Below the pieces are notes generated by a model that was not told where the DNA came from, did not search any database, and saw nothing but the letters and a program-made list of their open reading frames with translations. Below, in pieces: positions 21,301 through 31,525 of a stretch of 64,000 bases of DNA. This stretch comes from Flavobacterium sp. (GTDB lineage Bacteria; Bacteroidota; Bacteroidia; Flavobacteriales; Flavobacteriaceae). The stretch's first letter is position 1. The number at the start of each line of letters is the position of its first letter. Both the position numbers and the translations under genes were made by a program. The DNA lies in the NCBI GenBank assembly GCA_016714905.1, contig JADKBW010000013.1, forward strand, positions 1-64,000, read 5' to 3'.

Positions 21301-23679
21301 GGATAAATTCTAAAAGTTACTGTTCCAGCAGTTGGCGTTGTAAAATTAGTGAAATCCCAAGTAGCAACGGTTCCAGATGGAGAACTATTTGGAGCAGCAC
21401 CCCAAGTTGTAAATGTAGCAAATCCGTCAGTACTGTAACGCACTTCCATTTGGTTTGGAGCAGAGTTACTTGCTTGTCTAAAGAAAGAAACTGAATTCAC
21501 ATTTAATACATTTCCAGCAGTTGCAGTTGCAGAAAATTCGATATAAGAAGTAGCTGATAAACTTGCTGTATTATTTAATGTAGTTGAATTGAATACGTTT
21601 GCTGTTGCATTACAAGTAATTGTAGTTCTTGTTACTGGAGTTCCAGTAGCATTGGCAGCCATCGCTGGCACATTCCCGTTAGTTGGACACAGTGAAGCAC
21701 CTGTAAAAGCATTCGCATAAATAACAGTATCGGTGATATTAGCGGTCAAACCAGTTGGTTGTGTCAAGCTGTAGTTTGCAGCATCAACACCAGCTAAAGT
21801 GGTAGTAGATGTTACCGCAATTCCTGAAGCGATCGCAGTCGATGCAAAAGTTCCTGAGAAAACAGCAGTTACGTCATCTGGAGCAATTACTCCAGTTAAT
21901 GTACCTGTTATAGTCGCAGTATTGTTGCCATCAAAAACTTTACCAGCAGCAGCAGCGCCAGAAATTGTCAATGCTTTTGACGTAATATCAGCGGTTAATC
22001 CGCTTGGCAAAGTAACAGTGTATTTCGCTGCATCAGCACCACCCAAAGTTTGAGTAGAAGTAACCGCAATGGCAGTTCCAACTGTAGCACTTGCAAAAGT
22101 ACCAGAGTTAGATATCGTTACAACATCAGCACCAAAAACACCTACTAACGTAGATCCTGAAATTGTTGCTGTTGTAGTTCTGTCATAAATTTTAGCATCA
22201 CCAATAGCTCCCGTAACAGTTAAGTTTTTTGGAGTAATAGTATACACTAAAGTAGCATTTCCAGTTCCACCACCATTGGTAGCAGAAATATTTACATTGT
22301 ATGCTCCAGGAGTAGCAGTTGGTGTTCCTGTGATTTCACCGTTAGTAGTATTTACAGTCAAACCAGCTGGTAAACCAGTTGCGTTGTATGATGAAGGCGA
22401 TTCGATGCAGTTATTGTATAAGTTGCAGCAACTTCACCATATACAGCAGAAGCCGTTAATAAACTATTAATCAACGGAGCCGGTGTTGAAGTGATATCAG
22501 CAGTTAATGAAGGCTGAGTCAAGGTATAATTTCCTGCACCTCCACCACTTATAGTATAACCGGTTACAGAAACAGCAATTCCCTGTTCCTACAGCACTAG
22601 AAGCTAAAAGTAGCCACTGGAGTTCCTCCTAAAGTTACTACGTCGCCATTGACAACACCAACTAAAGAGGCAGTACCACTTAAAGTAGCATCTGTATTTC
22701 CATCAAAAAGTTTATTGTTTGCAGCAATTCCTGTAATAGTTAAAGCCTTAGCAGTAACTGAACTTGCAGCTGTAGCCACATTCACTGAAGTGGCTCCTGT
22801 ACTTGATAAAACAATATCACCACTATAAGGAGAACCTGCTACTGTAGCAGTAGAAGTTAAACGCACAAAAACTGGCGTTGAAGCAATAGTTCCTGCAGCA
22901 CCAACTGTAATGGTAGCAGCGTATCCTGAACCAGATGTTAATGAAACTTCGTATCCCGCAGGTGGTGTTACTAAAATTCCTTCTGACATACCAACACCGG
23001 AAACATTGAAAGAACTTGGTGCCACTGAAGCTGTTCCGTAAGTTGTATCTACAGAAGCCAAAGTACCAGAAGTCGATATGGTTGCTGCGATTGTTGAAGT
23101 TACACTACCGTTTACAGTAATGTCATTCCCAGTACCATCGCCAGGTCCCCCTGTTCCAGTTCCAGCTTCGGCGTAACCATACAAACGATAAGTAACTGCA
23201 CTGGTTGAATTGGCTTGTGAAAATGTAAATGTGATAGTTTGTGTTGATGTGTTATCAACGATGGCTTTCTGCGCATCTAAGTTAGCAGTATAACCATCTA
23301 AAGAGTTTCGCAATGCCACGGCAGTTAAGCCTGTTCCAGAGCGTTGAATCTGCATCACAATAGAAGATACAGAAAATTGAAAGTTTGCATTTGGAGTAAT
23401 CGTAAACTCCATGTAATCATTACCAGTAACGGCATTTGCAATCGAAGTGGCCGCCCATGAAGTGGCGTTAAATCGATCTGCATTAGCAGAAGTTGTCAAT
23501 CCTGCACCTCTTGTAATCGTTGATGTGTTAAGGTTTGCATTAAAGTTTGATGTTGCAGATACTTCAGATCCTGTCAAACCAGCAAAGTCAAATGTTACAA
23601 TTTGTCCGCGGAGATCATTCGCACCAAAAAATAAAAATACAGTTAAAACACCAAGTGCATTAACTCTAATTCTGTTCAT
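12396..23679 (-). CDS. Giant YDG-repeat surface adhesin (~3,760 codons, three frame breaks near the 5' end)
   Basis: Secreted beta-strand repeat protein. I place the start at ATG 23679, which opens a signal peptide (NALGVLTVFLFFGANDLRGQ). Frame breaks near 22607 (extra A), 22582 (extra G) and 22402 separate the first ~360 codons from a single uninterrupted stretch of 3,321 codons. Order of parts: N-terminal sandwich domain, repeated modules with TTYGTASSTTSFDVSG-like sequence, about 17 YDG-type repeats ending in forms of YTLTQPTGLTANIT, a second sandwich domain (about 21190-21720), a propeller-like insert (about 18885-19840), two related FAVGDxSIIGFQLNAPD domains (about 15830-16510 and 13550-14225), two MopE-like Asp-rich motifs (YADADGDTFGN, FVDADGDTYGS; 12970-13270), and a C-terminal dockerin-like module. 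I see no type A or type B T9SS domain. Such proteins mediate attachment or biofilm formation in other bacteria; that role is inferred. Confidence 0.85.
12399..12965 (-). other. C-terminal beta-domain plus dockerin-like Ca2+ repeats of the adhesin
   Basis: The last ~190 residues begin VVNLTMFVQGYYLGG, continue as a beta-sandwich (VEDMTVELHDALDYSLVD, YYVAVKGSNIVQTWS) and end in two 20-residue repeats, DLVVDDLVDTQDYTVWE and DLNGDGLVDTQDYAIWE. The second keeps the dockerin/EF-hand pattern D-x-N-x-D-x6-D; the first has lost the second ligand. The protein then ends in GVFASYPF. I recall similar endings on other flavobacterial surface proteins. Its place at the extreme C-terminus suggests a retention or export signal. 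Confidence 0.65.
14225..22745 (-). repeat. YDG-type protein repeat array within the adhesin
   Basis: Roughly 17 units of about 75-85 residues. Each opens with ALTVxGAxAxNKVYDGTTTA or a K-VYDRTTTATISG variant, continues with GVxxPDDVTxxGTGTFASxxVG and ends YTLTQPTGLTA(D/N)IT. Units alternate with other beta modules, including two copies of a block with SSDTNVATVLGNVVTIVGVG. Sequence similarity between distant units is high enough at DNA level (for example the repeated AAACCTGTTGGTTG-type segments) that recombination or assembly collapse could change the copy number. Confidence 0.85.
18885..19840 (-). other. Non-repeat, propeller-like insert in the adhesin
   Basis: About 320 residues between two YDG blocks with a different composition: GQLALSTDGQYLTVGGYD, RSVVTSDGSRYWTAGN, NLRTVNIFNNQLYVSTGSG and SSIDNGATWTARG. 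The recurring short strands with DG/NN turns and aromatic ends suggest a six- or seven-bladed beta-propeller. It is the only long stretch of the array without YDG repeats and could be the functional tip or binding domain. Fold is inferred from pattern only. Confidence 0.5.
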
Positions 23680-23689
23680 TGTACTTAGC

Positions 23690-23902
23690 TTAGTCAGCCC
23701 GAAAACTGACCCACATGTCTTTTGGATAAATCCAAATAGGGAGTAAAAAAAGTAGAAAATAGGCTTCCAAAAAGGAGGCATTTTCTACTTTGGCGTACGA
23801 TTTTGAGTTCCCACCCAAACCGTTTTCAGAAATGACTTCGGTATCTTTCTTTCGAAACATCGAAGACAATTTACTGACCAAATCGTGTAAGATTGATTTC
23901 AT
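23690..23902 (-). CDS. Short ORF upstream of the adhesin (uncertain)
   Basis: A 70-codon frame from ATG 23902. The first half is polar and gene-like (SKLSSMFRKKDTEVISENG); the second half is hydrophobic (FLEAYFLLFLLPIWIY) and it stops 10 bp before the adhesin ATG at 23679. It may be a small membrane protein, a leader, or a frame-broken N-terminal extension of the adhesin. I do not recognise it. The nearest promoter-like sequence on this strand is TAATTTTA at about 23934-23941, one base off consensus. Confidence 0.3.
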   Translation of the reverse strand: MKSILHDLVSKLSSMFRKKDTEVISENGLGGNSKSYAKVENASFLEAYFLLFLLPIWIYPKDMWVSFRAD

Positions 23903-23991
23903 AAATTAATTAATTATTTAATTGTTTTGAGCGGTAAAATTATCGTCTAACTTACCTAAACCGATGAAGTAAAAGTTATCAATAAGTTAAC

Positions 23992-24020
23992 AAAAAACGA
24001 CCAATCACTTGGTCGTTTTT
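23992..24020 (-). terminator. Terminator of the 24-27 kb T9SS gene
   Basis: A near-perfect stem, AAAAACGACCAA (23993-24004) with TTGGTCGTTTTT (24009-24020), loop TCAC. The flanking A run gives a T tract on the minus strand, 54 bp beyond the stop at 24074. It could work in both directions. Confidence 0.8.
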
Positions 24021-24073
24021 ATCATGCATTTCGTCGATTATTTTGACAAAATGCGACATAGTAAAACTCAATT

Positions 24074-27000
24074 TTAATTACTATATTTCTTACTAATTTT
24101 TTGATTATCAGTTAATTCTATTGATATAAGTAAAACTGAACTTGAAGTAAAATCTTTTAAGGTAAATTCATTCGAATTGATGTCTTCTTTTGACCATAAT
24201 TGCCTTCCTAACACATCAAAAATTTGAATACTTTTCATTTTCTTAACACCTGAATTAACATTGATTTTTTGCTCAGAATTTTTGTAAATCACAATCGAAT
24301 TTGTGTTCAAATCTGATTCAGAATTTCCTAAAGTTGAAGTCGTAAATCTTAAAACAAATCGAGAATCAAATGTGCCAATTTCGCTTGTAAAAAAATATGG
24401 ACTTTCTTTTAGGTTGTGTATAATATTCAACATCGTATCCTCAATGAAAACATCTTGATTTTCAAAAAAACCATCAAAATTTGACAAATTAATTTCGAAT
24501 GCTGACGCTGCTGTCGTCTTGTAACCCAATCTTATTTGGTCTTCCAAATTAAAATTAAGGCTTCGACCTTGAATTGCTAAATTCTTGGTATCTAAAATCG
24601 AATAAAAACTGGCAGAATTTCCTGCTTCTAAAACCTCACCATCGAACCCATTGTCCAAGCCATCGGTTGCGTTTTCAACATAACCAACTAAAATTTGTTT
24701 ATACGCCCCTTCATTATTTTTTAATTCCAACCAAACACGATTGCGATTTACATCATCATTATTGTTTAATCTAAAAAACTGCGAATTGCTTCCAACTTCT
24801 CTCATGGAATTAGTAAAAGTAGCACTCGTTGTTCCTTCAATTACTCCTTTAATCATAAAAGCCTGACCGGCTGCAATCATGCCATTCGGGGTATTGTTGT
24901 TCGCTCCAGGAACCGGAGTTCCAGCTTCTATCCCGCCTGAAAAATTATAAACCGCGTAATCACTAAATACATAGTTACCTCCTGTAATTGGTGTATTGTG
25001 GGTCCAAAAATAAAGCGTTGTACCATTTGCAGGGCCTATTCCAAAAGCACTGGTGTTACCTTCAATAAATTCTCTAGCACTAATAGCACTTGGATAAGGA
25101 TTACCAAATACAATTCAAATCGTTAGCGCCATTCTTTACAATATCAACTGTGTAGTCACCGTTGTTTGGAACACCAATAAAAGATGCTGGGTAAACTGCT
25201 GGAGTCAACGGATCAAAGGTTTGTGGTGCACGAATAATATAACCTTTACCAATATCCATTGGGGTTAAAGCTGGTGCAGCGACTGCATTCCAATTGTAAA
25301 TAGCAGTATTAAACCAAAAATACTTGTCTACCAATGTTAAAGGAGAAAGATTGGCTAAAATTTGAAGATCTACCGGAGAAGACCAATACGTATAATCAAA
25401 CTTGCGAACAGGAGTTGTATTTCTATTATAAGTAATGGCTCCAATATTCGTTGTATTATTCACTTGCACTAAACTTGAATTATTTTCAAAAGTCAATGAA
25501 CCACCAGAAATTGTCAATCCATTCTGAATAATTAAATTATGATTCGGAAATGTTACCGAATTTCCAAAAACCACATTTCCCGAAGTGATTTGTACTGAAC
25601 AGGCATTTAAATCTCCCGTTGAATTATAGTTTCCTGCAAATATGACCGCTGATCCTGACGTTGGTGCGCCATTTGTCCATGCTAAACCATTCCATGTTGT
25701 CGAATCATAGGTTATTGTAATTACGTTACTAAATGCCTCACAAATTCCATTCGCAGCAACCGCTCTGTAATATCTTGTGGCGGTTAAAACTCCCATCTGT
25801 GCTGAGGTCAAAGTAGCAGAAGCACTTGCCGGAATATCAATTGGAGTTGTAAATGCAAAATCTGTAGCGTATTGCCACTTGATTATTGAGGTCGTAAATC
25901 CTGTTACGGTTAAGTCTGAAGGAGGATTAATACAAACCGATTGATTGCCAGAAGCTGTTCCACCAACTGCTGCAGGTTGCGCTATAAATGGACCTGCGAA
26001 AGCGCTGATAACTGCAGGCGTGCAAGTCCCACTGACCACCACATAATAATAGTAGGCTTGACCTGGAATAATACCTACAAAATTCGAAAGTGGTGTGTAA
26101 GTAGCGGAATTGGTCAACGGAAGTGTTGTCGCACCAGCGGTGCTGGGAATTGTGTTTCTCCTCCATGAATAAGCTATTCCCGAAGCTGCAGCAACAACCG
26201 TAATGGGTAAAAACGGTTGACCTTGACAAACCGTTTGTGCTCCTGATGGCGAAGGTTGTGAACTTATGGCTGGCGCCGAATTTCTTGTAAAAGTATAAGT
26301 TGTACTAGATCGCGAACAGCTCGTAACTGTATTGGTAATTGTATATGTAAATGTAGTAGTAGGACCTAAATAGGGATTGCCAGTGCTGTAACTTCCAGTG
26401 TGCCCAATGGGAGGAGCGCTCCCACCAGTCATCGTAAAGGCTCCTGTCAAACAGGTGGCTAGATTAGTGGCTGTCGGAATTGGTGGTAATGCATTTACTG
26501 TTATTGATGGACTGCCACTATTGCCTGTCCCGGCCACGCCATTTGCGTTGGTAACCGATACAATCGTATAAGTTCTTGTTGCCGTCGGGGTAATCGGAAT
26601 GTTCGTTCCACTAACGTAATTATTTACAGTAAAATTGGTTATGCCATTGGAGTACACCACCGTAAAAGGTCCAGTACCTCCAGTCATCGTAACCCTTATA
26701 TTAGCAGTTGCCCCCAAACACACTGCTGTTGGCGCCACCGCAGTAATCACAGAGGCTGTAGGACCGGGCAACAAAGTTCCATTAAAACTAACATTATCAA
26801 ATCGCCAAGTTCCTAATGGATTTGCAACAACTGCAGGCGTAGAAACCTGTCTAAACTGACCCGTCGCTTGATAATGAGATGCCAAAAGTCTTACGCCAAA
26901 ATTGGGATTATTATTTGCTGCTAGTATTGCACTAAAATTGACTGAAGTACGTCGATATTCGTCACCAACTAAATTCGCCTCGAAACAACCATTCCCATTG

Positions 27001-27470
27001 ATACTTCCATTACAAAAAGTGGTGTTAGCTCCAGTCATAATAAAAGAAACCCAAGTGCTACCGTCTGTTGTATATTGCAAGCGAACTGTATTTGCTGCAG
27101 TATTTGACCATCTTTGATCCCATGTAAAAGTGATATTTTGATAGCCAGCGGTTGAAGCACTAAACTGCGCGCCGTTAGATTCATTCAAACTTCCCGGATC
27201 AAAAGGTTCAAAAGCCCAAGCGGTGACACCACTTTGTACTCCACATCCTGTGCCAGCCATACCAGTTCTTGCTCCCGGCGTAATGGTCCCACCTCCCAAG
27301 TTGATGATTGATGCAGTACCCACTCCAATATTAGGCAATGGATTACTCGTTGTTCCGAGAAAAGGATCGAAAGTCCATGAAGTGATTTGCGCTTTACTAC
27401 CTATAGTAAGCAACAAAAACCCAAATACAAAAAAGAAATTTTTACAATTTGAAAGTAAAGTTGTTTTCAC
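24074..27470 (-). CDS. T9SS type A sorting-domain surface protein (frameshift near 25112)
   Basis: Exported protein of about 1,130 codons. The signal peptide (NFFFVFGFLLLTIGSKAQ) is followed by a choice-of-anchor sandwich domain (ITSWTFDPF, then WRFDNVSFNGTL), Ig-like segments (GTGPFTVVYSNGITNFTVN, TCLTGAFTMTGGSAPP, ISSQPSPSGAQTVCQGQPF), and a region typical of Flavobacteria (YNRNTTPVRKFDYTYWSSPV, then VGNPYPSA in the next frame). The C-terminus (IYKNSEQKINVNSGVKKM to NQKISKKYSN) is a T9SS type A domain. The first frame stops after DLN at about 25101; the second is open from about 25110, so one base or two are missing there. Function beyond surface display is not visible; the domain set suggests adhesion or polymer binding. 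Confidence 0.85.
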
Positions 27471-27826
27471 AATGATCGCGCTATTAGGAAATGATATAAA
27501 TTAATCTGATAAAACTTACCGCAAAGTTAGATTCAAATTATCAAGTACTAATTTTCAAAATGTTATGAAAAAGTAAAATCTTAAAGCACTTGAGTTCTTG
27601 AAATAAAATGGGTAAAAAAAACTCAAAACACCTATTAATAAAGCAATTCAAAGAACTTTATCGAACTCATTTTATTACTACTAAAGTCTCTATATTAGAT
27701 GAAAATCAATCTCGTGTTAAGACTGTTTTAAGTTAATGTTATTTTCAATTTTAAACTTTACAATCATATAACCTACGTGTAACTTTTGTGCTTTACTGTT
27801 CTACTATTTTTGACAAAATTTCGAAC
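27471..27826. other. AT-rich divergent intergenic region
   Basis: A 356-bp gap between the divergent T9SS gene (minus) and the lipoprotein gene (plus). It holds a minus-strand -7 element (separate entry) and, on the plus strand, TAACTTTTG at 27780-27788, one base longer than the TANNTTTG consensus. I see no ORF, hairpin of note or RNA gene. Confidence 0.6.
27522..27529 (-). promoter_or_regulatory. Putative -7 element for the minus-strand T9SS gene
   Basis: The minus strand reads TAACTTTG, an exact TANNTTTG match, 52 bp before the ATG at 27470. No clear TTTG box lies 19 bp upstream. Confidence 0.5.
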
Positions 27827-28477
27827 ATGAGAAAGAAACTATTTTATCTCGCATTAGTAGCAGTGATTTTTACTGCATGCACAGAAGATCGTTCAATAGA
27901 AGTAGAAAAACCAATCGTAATTGATCCCGCAAGTGAATTAATCTACTATTGGAATTTCAATACATTAGTTGGTACTGCAACATCAATAACTCCAGATTTC
28001 GAAGCAATAACAGGGACTGCTTCAATTACATACGATGGAACTGGAGATGGATATATGGATGGCGACATCGGCGGATACACTATTAACGCTAGAAATAACG
28101 ACCCGGCAGAAAGCCTCCTCAAAGTGAGAAATCCAAGCAATACAAGAAAATTGGTTTTTAATTTATCAACCATCGGCTATAAAAAAGTGGTGCTACAATT
28201 TGCATTATCACGGAGTAACAACGGCGCAACAGTTCAAAATTATAGTTACACCATCGACGGCACGAATTATATCACAACCGGATTAAGTAAAACTTCGCAC
28301 AATCCAACACCTGATCCACTCGTAGATCTGATATCGATTGACTTTTCATCCATCGAAACCGTAGATGATAATCCAAATTTCAAGTTGCAAATAGAATTTG
28401 CTGGAGATGCCGCAGCGAATTTAACTGGCAATAACCGATTTGACAATGTTACGCTAGAAGGCATTCCTTTATTATAA
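27827..28477 (+). CDS. Surface lipoprotein with a beta-sandwich domain
   Basis: A 216-residue lipoprotein. ATG 27827 opens an SPII signal (LYFLALV-type core ending VIFTACTE); a GTG 39 bp upstream is in frame but lies in the promoter region. The mature part (ELIYYWNFNTLVGTATS, then RNNDPAESLLKVRNPS and FKLQIEFAGDAAANLTGNNRF-like sequence) is the same sort of sandwich found at the N-terminus of the neighbouring T9SS protein, often seen in carbohydrate- or nuclease-associated flavobacterial proteins. Next come the SdiA-regulated propeller and a phosphate-selective porin, so a role in binding a substrate at the cell surface is possible. Confidence 0.7.
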   Translation: MRKKLFYLALVAVIFTACTEDRSIEVEKPIVIDPASELIYYWNFNTLVGTATSITPDFEAITGTASITYDGTGDGYMDGDIGGYTINARNNDPAESLLKVRNPSNTRKLVFNLSTIGYKKVVLQFALSRSNNGATVQNYSYTIDGTNYITTGLSKTSHNPTPDPLVDLISIDFSSIETVDDNPNFKLQIEFAGDAAANLTGNNRFDNVTLEGIPLL

Positions 28478-28512
28478 ATCTCGCTTTTACAAACGTACTT
28501 TAAATATATGCT

Positions 28513-29247
28513 ATGATGAATTTGAACCGAAAAATAGTGGCTGTTGGATTTATTTTACTCGCCATCAATTGCATGGCACAAAAGGCAAATCAATTAAAAC
28601 CAACCAAGTGGATTACAACTCAAATTCCAGAGCCTTCAGACCTTTGTTTTGATTCGAAATCAGGAAACTTTTTCGTTGTAAGCGATGATGGAATTCTATT
28701 TGAAACTGACAAAGAAGGTAAAATAATTAGAAAAGTAAAAGAAAATGACGCCGATTTTGAAGCTGTTCATGTAGACGAAAACAATGTTTATGCAGTAAAT
28801 GAAAGACATCGTAAGATTTATGTCTACAATAGAGTTTCACTACAAAAAACCAAAACGATAACTGTTCCTTTTGGTGGCGGTAGAAATAGAGCGTATGAAG
28901 CATTGACCTTCAATAAAGAAAAAAACACTTTCATTTTGGTGGTCGAAAAAGATCCAATTACACTTCTAGAATTGGATGTCAATTTTAATATTATTAATGA
29001 AATAGACTTGTCTAAAATTGCAAGAGACATCGCTGCTGCCTCATTTCACAATGGCTTTTTATGGTTGTTAAGCGACGAAGACAGTACCGTTTTGAAACTC
29101 AACCCAACTTCGTATGAAGTGATCGAAAAATGGAAACTTCCAGTAATCAATCCAGAAGAATTGGCATTTGATAACGACGGAAATCTAGTCATCACTTGTG
29201 ATGATATGCAACGCATCTACTATTTCAATAATCCAGAAAATAAATAA
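28513..29247 (+). CDS. SdiA-regulated-domain beta-propeller protein
   Basis: A 244-residue exported protein with signal peptide (VAVGFILLAINCMAQ). The body fits the SdiA-regulated family (PF06977): PEPSDLCFDSKSGNFFVVSD, VYAVNERHRKIYVYN, YEALTFNKEKNTFILVVEK, FLWLLSDEDSTVLKLNP and PEELAFDNDGNLVITCDD mark successive propeller blades. The family is phytase-like in fold. The downstream porin gene starts 1 bp after the stop, so the two are translated from one transcript. Two adjacent ATGs (28513, 28516) can serve as start. Confidence 0.82.
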   Translation: MMNLNRKIVAVGFILLAINCMAQKANQLKPTKWITTQIPEPSDLCFDSKSGNFFVVSDDGILFETDKEGKIIRKVKENDADFEAVHVDENNVYAVNERHRKIYVYNRVSLQKTKTITVPFGGGRNRAYEALTFNKEKNTFILVVEKDPITLLELDVNFNIINEIDLSKIARDIAAASFHNGFLWLLSDEDSTVLKLNPTSYEVIEKWKLPVINPEELAFDNDGNLVITCDDMQRIYYFNNPENK

Positions 29248-29248
29248 A

Positions 29249-30424
29249 ATGAAACCAATCATACTTGCCACAGCGTTATTCTTTCTTATCGGTAAATCGA
29301 ACGCTCAAGTCACTATTTCTAATGGAAAACATGTCTTAGAAATCTCCGGAAGCGTTTCGACTTATCTCAATGAACGCCTTTTAAAATTTGGTGAGGAAGA
29401 CCGCTCAAAAAACCGTTTCAAATTGCGAGATGCACAATTAGATCTTGAGGGTCGCGTAGGAAGTGACTACGAATACAATCTAAAAGTCGATTTTGCTGAT
29501 TTGGCAGCCAACAACCAAGGTGCCGAAATTGATCCTGAAAACCCTGGACTTATGGAAGCGACAATGAAATACAAAGGTTTTCAATTTTTCGATATTGAAA
29601 TGGGATACGGAAAAGTGTATTATTCTAGAAGTTCCTTAAATCCGTTCAATTTTAGTCCCTACTGGCAAAGAGCGGAATTGGTTCGAGGTTCAATCTTTTC
29701 TAGACGTGATGTAGGTGTTACTTTGATGAAAAATTTCTGGAAGCAAAGAGCCAATATTTATGTTGGCGCTTATACTGGTTTAGGTGAACTTTCGTTAACC
29801 GGAGATAACGATCCGAGTGGACAATTAGAATATATTGGACGATTTGATATTTCCTATCCTGCTAGATATCGTTATCGCGAAATTGACGACAGAGTTACTC
29901 CTATTCCTATGTTCTCCCTTGGAGTCAATGGTCGATTTATGAATAAAAAACTGCCTGCTGGCGAAGCCTTTCCAGACAATGCAACGAGCGAATATGGGAT
30001 TAAAGTAATCGATGGAAAAAGATATGTTTATGGTTTGGACGCGTCTTTTCAATATATGGGATTCTCGGGACAGTTTGAAATTCATCAAATAAAGTCCGAA
30101 CCGCAAAACGAAAACGATCCAATATTCCAAAACCTAACGCCAAAGCAAACCAAAGGCTATGTTCTTTCTGGCGGTTATATCGCGCAAGCCAATTATTTCA
30201 TAAAAAACATCAAAACAATTGTCTCCGCGCGTTATGAAGAATTAGACTTAAATGATTTGGTCAAAGGGAATTCAGAACGATTTTCGACCGCCATTGCATA
30301 TCAAATGAATGGCTATAATGCGATGATCAAATTCCAGTATTTCAATATTATTAAAGAGGAAAGCATTGATCCTTTAAAATGGGATGAACAATTTAGAATC
30401 GGAATGCAATTTCAGTTTAAATAA
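29249..30424 (+). CDS. Phosphate-selective porin O/P family protein
   Basis: An outer-membrane beta-barrel of 391 residues. I start at ATG 29249 because it opens the signal peptide (MKPIILATALFFLIGKSNAQ). The family's pattern is clear: an N-terminal strand (GSVSTYLNERLLKF), LRDAQLDLEGRVGSDYEYNL, the KVDFADL strand, SPYWQRAELVRGSIFSRRDV, a long series of alternating strands and a C-terminal strand ending in FQFK. Related OprP/OprO proteins pass anions such as phosphate or polyphosphate. It directly follows the SdiA-regulated propeller. It converges on the next minus-strand gene with only 8 bp between stops. Confidence 0.88.
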   Translation: MKPIILATALFFLIGKSNAQVTISNGKHVLEISGSVSTYLNERLLKFGEEDRSKNRFKLRDAQLDLEGRVGSDYEYNLKVDFADLAANNQGAEIDPENPGLMEATMKYKGFQFFDIEMGYGKVYYSRSSLNPFNFSPYWQRAELVRGSIFSRRDVGVTLMKNFWKQRANIYVGAYTGLGELSLTGDNDPSGQLEYIGRFDISYPARYRYREIDDRVTPIPMFSLGVNGRFMNKKLPAGEAFPDNATSEYGIKVIDGKRYVYGLDASFQYMGFSGQFEIHQIKSEPQNENDPIFQNLTPKQTKGYVLSGGYIAQANYFIKNIKTIVSARYEELDLNDLVKGNSERFSTAIAYQMNGYNAMIKFQYFNIIKEESIDPLKWDEQFRIGMQFQFK

Positions 30425-30432
30425 CAAGTGAT

Positions 30433-31338
30433 TTAATCCACCAATACTTTACTTGACTTTACTAATTTTCCTTTTTCAAACAATTGGATAAAATAAAGGC
30501 CGCTATTTAAATTTTCTCTATTTAACGTGATGCGCTGCCCTGAAATATTGTTGATTTCTCGAACCAATTGCCCAACTGCATTATAAAGTTTCAATGAAAC
30601 ATTGTCAAAAGCAATGGCTGATTCGATGGAGAGTTCAGAAACAAATGGATTCGGTGAAACGCTAATGTTATCGCTTACCGTATCGCTTTCTTCAACGCCC
30701 AACGGAATGAATGATAAGCAATCTGGATTTCCAAAAATATGTTCACCGTTTTGAAAACTGCACTTGGTAAAAACCATCGTGCCGCCACTAGCGGAACAAA
30801 CATTATACATACTGTAATCAGGATAAAAAGGATGTTTATCGCTTCCTACGCCTTCTATCCATACTTGTGTAAGTCTTTCTCCACAATATTCTTCTGTACT
30901 TTTTAACGTTATTCTTTTTCGAGTCCCACCATTAACAAAAATATAATCAACGGCCGCTGTAAAAGTGTTGCCGTACTGATAAATCGTACTGCCGTTTTCG
31001 AGATTAAAATCATACAATAATAGGTCAACACTATCAACGATTTTATATACTTTTCTTTCGGCTACATCTTCTCTCAAATAGACTGTGTGAAGCAAATTTG
31101 AATAGTTATCGTAACTTGGAAACTGGTCAATATATTTCTTGTAGGTATAAGAACCAATAATAATATCTTCTGCTTGTTCAATCATTCTTTCTTCAGAAGG
31201 CGAACCGTGAGAAGTCCAATCATAAAGTAACCAAGTGGAGTTGCGGAGCATCGGATGATATTCCTGAGAAAAAGCACTTTCTACACTCGTAAGTAGAAAA
31301 AAAACGGCGAAACATAATAGCGTTTTCATAGTATTCAA
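30433..31338 (-). CDS. T9SS type A sorting-domain protein, unknown passenger
   Basis: A 301-residue exported protein. The signal peptide (LLCFAVFFLLTSVESAFSQ) is followed by about 190 residues I do not assign to a family (NSTWLLYDWTSHGSPSEERM, TRKRITLKSTEEYCGERLT, a Cys-containing segment MVFTKCSFQNGEHIFGNPDC). The C-terminal 80 residues are a T9SS type A domain (VSPNPFVSELSIES, KLYNAVGQLV, LNSGLYFIQLFEKGK, KVLVD). The protein should be exported and bound to the outer membrane. Its passenger is too small for an adhesin and may be a secreted factor. Confidence 0.82.
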   Translation of the reverse strand: MNTMKTLLCFAVFFLLTSVESAFSQEYHPMLRNSTWLLYDWTSHGSPSEERMIEQAEDIIIGSYTYKKYIDQFPSYDNYSNLLHTVYLREDVAERKVYKIVDSVDLLLYDFNLENGSTIYQYGNTFTAAVDYIFVNGGTRKRITLKSTEEYCGERLTQVWIEGVGSDKHPFYPDYSMYNVCSASGGTMVFTKCSFQNGEHIFGNPDCLSFIPLGVEESDTVSDNISVSPNPFVSELSIESAIAFDNVSLKLYNAVGQLVREINNISGQRITLNRENLNSGLYFIQLFEKGKLVKSSKVLVD

Positions 31339-31476
31339 TTTTAGGATAATAAAAAGTAGATTTGGGATCTTCTTTGATTTCTACAACAAAATTAAAGACT
31401 TCCTCTTAACTACCTTCTTTTATTCCGTAACTAACTTATAAAAACGTTGAAGCGCATTTTTAACATCAATTTCATA

Positions 31477-31508
31477 AAAAAAGCCTCGACAAATCGAGAC
31501 TTTTTTTT
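31477..31508 (-). terminator. Terminator of the SIMPL/rhomboid unit
   Basis: CTCGA and TCGAG around CAAA, extended by an A7G/CT7 flank with one mismatch, form a symmetrical hairpin 18 bp beyond the stop at 31526. The A run supplies the minus-strand T tract. Confidence 0.75.
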
Positions 31509-31525
31509 CATATTTTCACTAATGT

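Noticed and set aside
13966..22053. Several plus-strand frames of 60-110 codons opposite the giant adhesin (for example 13966-14283, 15346-15663, 18379-18711)
   Set aside because: They are antisense images of the YDG repeats, with Val/Ala/Thr-rich composition that mirrors the repeat codons. They have no own promoter or family match.
12399..22700. CRISPR or satellite DNA in the 12-22 kb repeats
   Set aside because: The repeats are protein-level modules of about 80 residues in one long open frame with codon-level drift, so they are coding repeats.
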